NCBI RefSeq assembly: GCF_043641665.1
Contig: NC_092193.1
Coordinates: forward strand, 7,426,501-7,490,500
Length of the DNA: 64,000 nucleotides
From: Enoplosus armatus
Taxonomy: Eukaryota > Chordata > Actinopteri > Centrarchiformes > Enoplosidae
Direction: 5' to 3'
Below are positions 54,477 through 64,000 of this stretch, one piece after another (position 1 is the first letter of the stretch; every line of letters begins with the position of its first letter). A program made the position numbers and the translations under genes. The notes beneath the pieces were generated by a model, which was not told the origin of the DNA, ran no database searches, and saw only the letters and a program-made list of their open reading frames with translations.

Positions 54477-54498
54477 CCCCCCCCCCCCCCCCCCCCCC
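54477..54498. repeat. Poly(C) homopolymer, 22 bp
   Basis: An uninterrupted run of C. The length in the assembly may be unreliable because polymerases slip on such tracts. Confidence 0.95.
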
Positions 54499-54811
54499 AG
54501 TGCCATAGCCTCATGAGTTATTGACTGAGTGGACAGTTTGGCAAACTCGGGATGCCTCTTGGCCTTGAGACATGGAGAACACACTTTTCCTGTGTGGATA
54601 ACTTTAAATGTCATTCTATATCAGGGCTTTATTGGCCTTTACTTTAACTCTCATGATTCCACCAGTTAGTTTAGTTTCTGACAACTTTCAACTTGTCATC
54701 TGATGATATACTTAACATCAGTTTCAATTAAAGGGGGTACTTTAGTGTTGCACTTCCTCAAAGTTGGGGGATTTACAAGAGACAGATTTAAGAAAAAGAA
54801 CGGCCAAAATC

Positions 54812-54838
54812 AGAGCAGAAGCAGAAGCAGAAGCAGAG
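54812..54838. repeat. (AGAAGC)n short tandem repeat
   Basis: Four to five copies of an AGAAGC-type hexamer. Confidence 0.85.
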
Positions 54839-55082
54839 ATAACACTGGATCCTACATTTCCCATAATGCAGCCCCTCATCAGACCCTCTCTGCCTTCTAA
54901 ATACACTCGTCTTTCAAACCCCACACTTACAGTTTGTCCCTTTAGGTCGCAATAATGTTGGAATGGATTCGATCAAATTTCTAAACTAGAAAGATACCAG
55001 AAAGCCAATAAGTTAATAAACAATGTTAATAAGCAACTGCTTGCTAACAAGTTCAACGTCATGTGTAAAATTAGTGGAGTGG

Positions 55083-55146
55083 CTCTATAGAATCTTTTGA
55101 AATATCTTACGACCCATCTGAGGTCCTGACCCTGAGGTTGAGAAAC
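55083..55146 (-). mobile_element. hAT-like terminal fragment, reverse orientation
   Basis: Read on the minus strand it begins gagtttctcaacctcagggt and continues with a gggtcgtaagat pattern, related to the 48441 element. Truncated at the very end and elsewhere. Confidence 0.5.
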
Positions 55147-56012
55147 TCTCTTCATGCACATTTAGTCATACAGTCCTGCTGTAGTTTTGTCACATCGAAC
55201 GATGGGCTTTCTGCTCACAGACACAGACACATCCCAACCTCTTGACCCTGACACACTGCTGATGACCTGTCTCTGCCTCCCACTTGACTTCCATTCACTA
55301 CATACTTCCATTAATCTCACCATCACATTGCAACTCTTACTCAATAATTTCCCAAACAACTCACCAATAAGCTCCTAACAGTTGAGCTAAAATGGTGTCA
55401 AGCTTTGGCCCTTTAAGGGACCCGTGTTTTCATCCATTTAGAAAAACACAACGCCATTCATGAGTACAGGATCAATATCCACTCTCTGAAAGAACGTGGT
55501 TCTGTGAAAACAGACGAGTGCACTCAAGGAATCGCAACCAGGTGTAGGGGAGGAAATACCTGGAGCATTCCTTGCCGGAGGAATGTTTTTATTAGCCTTT
55601 TTACAAATGTCGCCATTTCGAGGTGTGTACACTATAAAGTGCACTGCAGGCTGGATCACTCCATCAAGTGGAGCGTGGCTTCAATGGGGAACCTGTGTCG
55701 AAGCCGGGGTTATGTTATTTGAACAGCTGGCACAGTTTAGTTCGGCATGTTCAAATGTGCACAGGTCTGAGGCTGTCGTACCACACAGGAAAAAAACACA
55801 GGCCTCCCTGAGCTTTCGGCAGGATAGACTCTACTTTATACAGTGTCATCATACTGAAAGTGAAACAGTTGAGTTAACCTGCTGACATTAGATGGGCCAG
55901 AAATCAGTGCAAACAGAACAGAAAAGGCAACATGCCATTTAAATTGACACAGCTAACTATAAGTGAAAGCCTTTCCACATTATGCACAGTCAGTACATAA
56001 GCTTTAACAGAG
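55147..56012. other. Intergenic sequence with a candidate enhancer block
   Basis: No gene. About 55440-55740 is complex sequence with an inverted pair CATTCC (55566-55571) and GGAATG (55580-55585), both TEAD-type cores. Confidence 0.45.
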
Positions 56013-56430
56013 TAGTTTGACATTTTGCGAGTACACTTATTTGCTTCCTTGCAGAGAGTTGATACCACTTTCATGGTTGTACTCTGAATATGTAGCTACA
56101 GCCAGCAGCTGATAGCTTAGCACAAATATGGGATATGGGGGGAAACAGCCGGGCTTTTGGTTTTATGTACACTTTGATTTTTGTTTGGATTAAACAAACA
56201 AGATATGATGTATTAATAAGTGAGCTTTAGTGGCGGTGGTAGCCGGATTGGGTTAGCTTGGGACAGAGCCAGGCTAGCTGTTTCCCCCTGTTTCCAGTCT
56301 TTGTGCTAAGCTAATAATTTCCAGGCTGAAAATAACTTAATATTTAGTGTACAAACATTAAAGTGGTGTTGATCTTCTTATCTAACTCTCACTAAGAAAG
56401 CAAATGAGAGTATCCCAAAATGTCAAACTA
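56013..56430. mobile_element. Complete foldback MITE with about 60-bp inverted ends
   Basis: The left end TAGTTTGACATTTTG and the right end CAAAATGTCAAACTA are exact inverted repeats. The similarity continues inward (tttgcttccttgcagagagt against actctcactaagaaagcaaa). A TA dinucleotide lies at each border, compatible with Tc1/mariner-type insertion. The inside carries gcttagcacaaatatggg and tgtttccagtctttgtgcta, themselves partly inverted. No ORF. Confidence 0.8.
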
Positions 56431-57940
56431 TATGTTTAAGATGAAGAAGAGGCATAAAAAATACTTTCAATAGTAAAATAATTTCTATTTCATAAGTTGC
56501 ACTGAGCCTGGCCAACACTTTGAATTGTCATGTGTCCAAAGGCCAGTCTGAAAATGTTCCCACTTCAAGCCCCTGAGAGCCTGCCCATTCTCATTTATCA
56601 AATAAAAAGCACCTTTCTTAGCACTTTGGAGAGAAAAAAACAACATTTTCACAGCCAGTGAAGCCATGTGTGTGTGGTATGACGAGTGGGACCGGTATGA
56701 TTCCTGGTGTTAACAGCTAATAAATTGGGGCCCATCCCCCCCGGTGCTCTACTGGCTCAATTATATCCACATGTAGCCATTATTCCTACCATGTTAGCCA
56801 GAGTGAGCTGCATATTTTTAAAAGGTGGGTTTCCATAACACTTGCTGAAAGCTACGTTGGTTGTCGAGACACATGTTTGGGTTCTGTGGAAGCCAGACAC
56901 TAGCTGTTTTAATGCAGAGGTGCTGTGGAACGCAGCAGGGGCCAGTATGTGCCCTTTGTTTTCAAAAGTCTCACCTCAGTAATGCCTGTAGAGACAATAA
57001 ACAGGTTTATTACCTGGATAGACACACAACACTTGCCTTAAAGACTTCTTTTCTCCATAGATACAATGTATGTAACACTTTTGTACAATATACCAGACAT
57101 ACACTCAGTTTCTAGTTCATTAGCACACCTAGCTACAACTAATGCAGTCTAATACAACCTACCCACCTTCACCAAGGTCACAATGTTCAGCTTTTGTTGC
57201 AGTTGTTTTAGAAAGGTGTTGATACAACCTCATTTTGTAGTTTGTGGTGCTGTTGAACTATATTGTGTTTCTAACATTCGGTCTACCCTCATTGATATAA
57301 ATGGGAATGAAATAATTACAAACCAAAAAAGACCTGATATATTGCAGTTATGTTTGTCTCAGTGGTAGAAATTGTAAGGAGCTGAATTGGTCCCTCTGTC
57401 TTCTCAAGTATCAACTAGTTGACCTTTACATCTTAACAATGTAAACAACCAGGCAGTGTCATGCAACACATTCAAATAAGTGCAGTGCAATTAACTCCTG
57501 TGTATAGGTTACTGGTAGCTCTGTTTGGTGACAGTAATCTTTAACAATGAAACTCAACGGTTCTGTAGTTATGCTAATTCACTACAGAAACCTTGTTTCG
57601 TGCTCCCCAGCAGGTACACGTGCGTGTTCAGGACTATCGGCCCGTCCCTTTGCTGTTTTTTTAATAAATGTTTGAGGGTTTCTGAAATTGGAGCAGGACT
57701 AGAGCCAGCTCTTTGAATGTCATGCTGTTGGCGCGTGCCAAAGTTTTCTGCTGAACATTTCTCTCCCCCCTTTGCCCTCCTCCCCCCCCCCCCCTCCCTC
57801 TTTTTCCAGCAGGGGGGCTGGAGAGCCTCAATGCTATCATTCTTTGATTCTGTTTGAATCTGGCCGCTTGTGAGCAGGAAAAGGAGCCAAACGTGCTTCC
57901 TGAGTGGTCCGGGGGGAAACTCTGTCATAAGCAAGGGATG
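56431..57940. other. Intergenic sequence, no gene seen
   Basis: AT-rich unique sequence, then a pyrimidine-rich stretch with a 13-bp poly(C) (57782-57794) close to the candidate promoter at 57946. Confidence 0.5.
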
Positions 57941-57945
57941 GGTGG

Positions 57946-57990
57946 TTAAAAATAACTGGGCTATATAAACCCGGAGCAGGATCCCACTCA
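57946..57990 (+). promoter_or_regulatory. Candidate MEF2 site, TATA box and initiator
   Basis: TTAAAAATAA at 57946-57955 fits the MEF2 consensus YTAWWWWTAR. TATATAAA follows at 57962-57969. TCACTCT at 57988-57994 fits the initiator YYANWYY with A at 57990, 28 bp after the TATA start. Just downstream, CCTGACT (58004-58010) and AGTCAGG (58018-58024) form a perfect 7-bp hairpin in the predicted leader. It could drive an unannotated transcript or act as a distal klf2 promoter or enhancer. Expression is not shown by sequence. Confidence 0.45.
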
Positions 57991-58670
57991 CTCTCAAACT
58001 CTCCCTGACTCTCGCTCAGTCAGGACGTCCCGTGCAGGTCCGGCGCTACCTCTCACACTTACACACTGTTTTTCCATGGAAGTTAGCAGAGTATGCCACA
58101 TGAGGCAGAGCTGATGTGTCCAAATCGTCACCACAGTGACGGAACACTTACAGACCCGACCCAGACATAATGTGAGCCTGTTTTGAGGTTTCATCATGGA
58201 GAATATGAGACATACATCCACGTAACGAGCCATGTAACACACTCTTTGCGCTGTTTTTTGGAAGTAAATGTAAAATTATGGATCACAGATGTGCAGTTTG
58301 TACTCTGTCCAAAATTTATATTTTAAGAGACTGTAAGGTGTTTTCTGCTTTTCCACAACCACTGAAAGACTGGACTCAAGTGTATATTTCATGTATATTT
58401 CTTTTATAAACGCTTAAGTGAAAGGATGCAGTGGAGGCATGTTGATTTCCATGTCCGTTACGCTTTTGTACCTTTTCTCAGAATTGTATTGTCTCGTTTT
58501 TCTTTTTTGCTTTATTTCAATGAAAGTTATTTTGTGTTTTGGTCGAGCCCTCTTGTTTCTGTGTTTGGGTGGGGCGGGATTGGGAAGTTGTCTGTCTGTA
58601 AACAGGCTGTATTTTTTTTCTGATCTACAGAACTGATTTTGTATTTCAAAATAAAAATTGCAAGTCATAA
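57990..58670 (+). ncRNA. Hypothetical short transcript with AATAAA signal
   Basis: Between the initiator at 57990 and the AATAAA at 58650-58655 there is no convincing protein. The first ATG frames are 12 to 44 codons long, the longest clear one being at about 58279 (43 residues, starting MDHRCAVCTLSK). The last 400 bp is T-rich and resembles a 3' UTR. Possible non-coding RNA, small-peptide transcript or pure chance. Spliced forms cannot be excluded. Confidence 0.25.
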
Positions 58671-59235
58671 AAAAATCAACCAAAATGATGTTGGATAAAA
58701 ACAGAAGAGGAATGCTTCAAATGATGACTGTAAAAGTTATTCATGAGAAAACTTTTGTATGAATAAGTGCATTAAGAAAACAGTATTTTGAAGAGTTAAT
58801 GTCACTGTCACTGCTGCAACAACATGTCAACAACTTCACGACTTAACAACTTGACAACTTGTTGATAACTTGGTAACTTAACTGCACAGATAAGTCAACA
58901 GCACCAATAATACAAGCTTTACCATTGTGAAATGACAGGCGGGTTGCCCAATGGTAAAACTATTGTGTAAATGTCAATTCAGGGAAAGGGATTTTGTCTT
59001 CTGTGGAAATGTTGCTCATCCACAATCAACACTTGTTTCATACAATGATTTCAGCAGTTCCTCTTCTGCAGAGGAAGTTAAATCTGCCGCTCACATGGGG
59101 CTGCAGGTTGGGAGATGGCACTTTGAGGATAGGACACAGGGTCAAGAATCTCGGGGCGACACTGAATCCCTACAAGCTTCGAGGTGTTATTTTTGACCTC
59201 TGACCTCTCTGTGGAGGAGGCAAGCAAAAGGAGAA

Positions 59236-59262
59236 TTTCCCTACAGGGATCAATTAAGTACC
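59236..59262 (+). mobile_element. Rex-type LINE tail remnant
   Basis: aatttccctacagggatcaa followed by ttaagtacc is close to the usual end of fish Rex-like retrotransposons. Very short. Confidence 0.45.
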
Positions 59263-60046
59263 ACTTCTTCATGAACGTCTTACAAATCTCTTTAACTGAA
59301 AACCTCCACTGAGAAATGTTTTCACATGAGCTGCTGCAGTCGAAGGAGTGTCTCACCCATCGTGTGGGAGCTCCTGCACACTCGCTCCAGTTTACCCAAA
59401 TGAAATTCTCCTGCCGGGTACGTACACTTCTCCACAGGAAGTGACGGATCAGAATGAAATACAAACCTGTCTCTTAAACGTCATGTGAATTAGTGAGCGC
59501 TCCCTCCAGGGAAACGCCAGACTAGCCAACTACAGCTTTCTTGTTTGCCTCTCTTATCCCTTTGCTGCACGTCACGACGCAGAGCACGCTGTGTGCAGAT
59601 TCTCATGATTTAAGGCTACTCAAGCGCAAACGTTTTCAGTTCTGTCTGGCTGACATTTGAATCCTCCAGGTGCAGAGTTGTCTAGTAAAGTCTTTGTGCA
59701 GTTCTTCACAAATCTCCAGTTAATCAGGTCTGTTTGCATCATGACATTTAACTGAGTGTGTGCAAATAATGGATGAACCAGCGAGGCCGAAAATAGGACG
59801 AGCTGCAATTGTGGTGGGAGTTTTGGTCAGTAACATTTGGTCTGTAATATTTTAAGTAAATGTTATTTCAAAATAGTCTGATGAGGTGGATTTATTTAAG
59901 TCATTTCCAAATTTGGGTTTTACAAGAACCAATTGAACTTTCTTGTCTTTCTAAAGTTTAGTCCTGATCTAAATTGTAGTCCTGATACAAACCACGAACA
60001 AGAGATTGTCTAAACATGAAATCAATAGATGTAGTTTCATATTAAA

Positions 60047-60110
60047 CACAGAGAGTGGTATCAATCTTGTCATCTAACTCTCAGCAAGAAAGCAAATGAG
60101 TGTATTTTGA
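60047..60110 (+). mobile_element. Right-end fragment of the foldback MITE family
   Basis: gagtggtatcaatcttgtca followed by tctaactctcagcaagaaag and caaatgagtgtatttt matches the right terminal repeat of the element at 56013-56430. The remainder is absent. Confidence 0.7.
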
Positions 60111-60886
60111 AAAAATACTATTTCTTTGAGAAAGACACTGAATCCAAAACAATTATGTAAGTTGCGTTGGACAAAAGCTTAAAATCAATCTCAGATCAGT
60201 GAGTTCATGAAAAGGTCATTGTCAAATAGCACAGACAAGATGTTCTGTTGAGATAGCCTGGTTTCTCATATTGAAGCACAATCCGATGTCCACAGCCACT
60301 CATATTCAACAGGTGAGAACCTCCAACGTGAAAAATGTTGCAAAGAGCTTTTAAAGGAAGTAAATTATGAGATATGACTTTCACTACCAAGAGGTCTGCA
60401 GTGGCTGAATTTCTTTGAATCCAAACTTTGGAGCATTACAAAGCATAAAAGGTAGCTGAGTAATGGGGGAAGTGAGAGCTCTTTCACTGGTAGCAGAGCG
60501 GAGCAGGACTGCTGCACAGAGCCGGGGTCAGAGTCAGCGGTCAGGGGTTCAGACATCAGGCCGGCTGCTCCGCTGCCACTAAAAACACACTTCCTCTCCG
60601 GCCTTACTGGACTCCTGCCGTGTGACGCACTTTCCACTGAACACACAGTACAGATCAGGGATCAGGATGTGGAAACCTCACACCTCAAACCTCTGCACTG
60701 ACAAAGTTTACTGGTGGTGGTGGACAGGACAGTTTGATGAGAGGTGATGCGTCTGTCATGCAGATCTGAGCTCAGCTGCTCTGTTTGCAGCAGCACAATG
60801 AGTTTTATAACTGTATCTGTTGCAGAAGGGTGTTCCCCTCTCTTGGGTGTTGGATTAAATGATGATGCTACGTACAACGTGTTGAT

Positions 60887-61050
60887 CAGTGGTGGAAAGT
60901 ACATTTACTCAAGTACTGTACTTAAGTACAATTCTGAGGTACTTATACTTGAGTAATTCCACTTTATACTTCCGCTGCACTACATGTATGAGGTAATTAT
61001 GATACATTTTAGATAGATACTTGTTACTGAGCAGATTAAGATAAAACCTA
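60887..61050 (+). mobile_element. Tol2-like hAT fragment with intact left end
   Basis: CAGTGGTGGAAAGTACATTT, then ctcaagtactgtacttaagt and acaattctgaggtacttata, is the canonical left end of a widespread fish hAT family. The right end is missing. Lies about 1.5 kb upstream of klf2. Confidence 0.8.
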
Positions 61051-62240
61051 TAAAGTAGATTACACAATCCCAATTTTTGTTCATTGGGGATTTTTGAGCA
61101 TACAGTCTTTATTTTCTTGCTCATGGAAGTGATGTGCAAATGGATGCAATGGATCTTAAAACCTAGACATCTGAATTCAAGTTCAGGCGAGTGACTTTAC
61201 ATCAAGAAACAATATATTTCTACATGTATTGAAGTATTTAAATCTGATGCAAAGTGCAGACTAACAGTTGGCCTAATGACCTCTGGAGCCTGAGGACTCC
61301 TGCTGGGAACACAATCTGACTGTCTTCACGTCAGAAACCAGACCCCTCAGCAGAAAAAAACGGCAACAAGCAGCCAAGAGTTGTGATGTAAATTTGACTC
61401 CAATCGACACCGAAGCCCCCTCGTCCGTCATTTACACCTGAATGGGACTTTAACTTAAATCATGTTTACATCACGAGTGGTTAGAGCGTTAAAGAGCCAT
61501 GAAAACCGTTTCAGACGACCCTGGCGCCTGTTTGGACAAGCCTGCTGCGAGCGAACAAAACCATCTTTCATTAATGATAATGAGCCAAACAGGTGGAGGC
61601 AGCAGGGGATATCTTCATCCGTATATATACAGTATATGTAATGTAATGTACAAAACGTATATAGAGACAATACTCTTAATGTTTGAAGGGAGTAAAGAAT
61701 TGCTTTTAGAGGTTTTATTTTGTCATTATAATGGAGAGGAATCATAGACAGAAATGTATTTTAAGGCCTGAAATCAAATGATGCAATCACATTTTACATT
61801 ATTTACAAATATATCTTGTCGGATCCAACATATACATTCAGATATTTTGGGACATTTTTTGTGTCAAGTGCTATTTGATGTCTGTGTAATAATCTCAATT
61901 GCCTTCCTTATATTAAAGGACATGTCTTAGTTCTGTGTCTTTCTCGGCAGAGTTTTAACCCAGTACTCTAATCTAATTATATTTTATTACTGTTCATCAA
62001 AAAAAAAAAAAAAAGCCATATCTCCTTTGTGTTGGGATGATTAAGTACTGGCAGCCTTTACATTAAGTTGTTGGTGCGGCTGACTTCCAGCGGTTTCTGT
62101 CATTAGGCCTGTTCTTTTCAGCATATTACGTAAGTATCTATGGTTGCTGTATTGTCCGTGTGTTTGTAATTTGCCAGCAACTTTTTTCCAACTCGAGCTC
62201 AGGTGGGCTGGCCTGTCAGCGTTTGCGTCAGCCCGTGGGG
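61051..62240. promoter_or_regulatory. klf2: Upstream klf2 region, candidate enhancer about 61380-61600
   Basis: A block of complex sequence contains a forkhead-type TGTTTAC (61463-61469), a homeodomain-like ttaatgataatga and an E-box CAGGTG near 61590. FOXO control of KLF2 is known in lymphocytes, so the forkhead site is of interest, but function here is inferred only. 61999-62014 is an A-rich homopolymer. Confidence 0.35.
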
Positions 62241-62249
62241 GAGGTCCTG

Positions 62250-62560
62250 CACTTTATAGGCTCCTCTGCGCTGCTCTGCCCTTCACACGGCGTACTGAGC
62301 CCCGCTGCCTGCAGGAGCCGCTTTATAAAGAGCTAAATTTACCAAACTTTACGTTGTTTCCTGAGCTCTCACAATTGGCCAGGCGTGCTCGGGTTAGAGA
62401 GTTATAAGGTCCGGAGGACCTCCTACCACTTTTAGACTTGTTCATGTCTTTGGAGCGCAGCTGTGGAGAGGCGACAGTGAAATAGGCGCACAGACTCTGG
62501 TGCGGCTGCCGCTCAACACGACGCGACTTTGACAAGAGATAGTTATTATTTCACCGAACG
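62250..62560 (+). promoter_or_regulatory. klf2: klf2 core promoter and 5' leader
   Basis: TATAAA at 62324-62329 predicts a start near 62355 and a leader of about 205 nt. A second TATA-like TTTATAG at 62253-62259 would give a longer leader. An inverted CCAAT (ATTGG) lies near 62373. CTAAATTTAC (62332-62341) is one base off the MEF2 consensus. The sequence turns GC-rich here compared with the flank. Mammalian KLF2 promoters are MEF2-responsive (known). Confidence 0.5.
62444..62485 (+). other. Upstream ORF in klf2 leader, 13 codons
   Basis: ATG at 62444 opens MSLERSCGEATVK then TAG, ending 75 nt before the klf2 start. The context is weak (T at -3). It would modestly reduce translation if the leader begins upstream of it. 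Confidence 0.4.

Positions 62561-64000
<1,440 letters not shown>

Larger units (their letters stand above)
58676..60886. other. Intergenic sequence with repeat fragments
   Basis: Holds a Rex-type tail remnant (59236-59262), a MITE fragment (60047-60110) and a GC-richer segment at 60480-60660. No exon recognised. Confidence 0.5.

Noticed and set aside
57569..57997. 142-codon open frame on the minus strand
   Set aside because: Includes a poly-glycine/arginine stretch from the poly(C) tract and runs antisense over the candidate TATA promoter. No family resemblance.
58418..58636. Hydrophobic 60-72-codon frames in the hypothetical transcript
   Set aside because: Runs of Phe/Leu/Val come from T-rich, 3'-UTR-like sequence; one of them lacks an ATG.
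62144..62407. 87-codon frame upstream of klf2
   Set aside because: Covers the TATA boxes of the promoter, no homology, GC-driven.

Overview
The window looks like teleost fish genomic DNA, probably from a percomorph-type fish (inferred). Two vertebrate genes with small GT-AG introns are present. The rest is AT-rich non-coding DNA with repeats that I recognise from fish genomes: hAT-like elements with Tol2-like ends, foldback MITEs, LINE 3' tails and GATA, GA, CT and GT microsatellites. No bacterial, phage, CRISPR, tRNA or rRNA feature is visible.

Region 1 (about 0.6-12.5 kb) holds a complete ap1m1 gene on the + strand. It encodes the mu-1A subunit of the AP-1 clathrin adaptor. All 12 coding exons can be read (777..11964) and join without a frameshift into 423 codons plus a stop, the same length as the human protein. 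Region 2 (about 12.5-62.2 kb) is a 50-kb interval with no recognisable protein-coding gene. It contains dispersed repeats, blocks of more complex unique sequence that could be conserved regulatory elements, and two promoter-like configurations (about 49.24-49.30 kb and 57.95-57.99 kb). Region 3 (about 62.25-64.0 kb) holds the 5' part of a Kruppel-like factor gene, best matched to klf2. Exons 1 and 2 are complete and exon 3 is cut by the window end, after zinc finger 2 and before zinc finger 3.

The two genes are not a functional pathway. AP1M1 is a housekeeping membrane-traffic protein. KLF2 is an inducible transcription factor of endothelium and lymphocytes. AP1M1 and KLF2 are also neighbours on human 19p13.11 (known), so this is an old linkage. 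A likely reading (inference) is that the gene-poor interval carries klf2 regulatory DNA. The most interesting unexplained item is a MEF2-type site, TATA box and initiator about 4.6 kb upstream of the klf2 start codon, followed about 660 bp later by a poly(A) signal. It could be a small unannotated transcript or a distal klf2 promoter. I found no clear evidence for a wholly new biological system.
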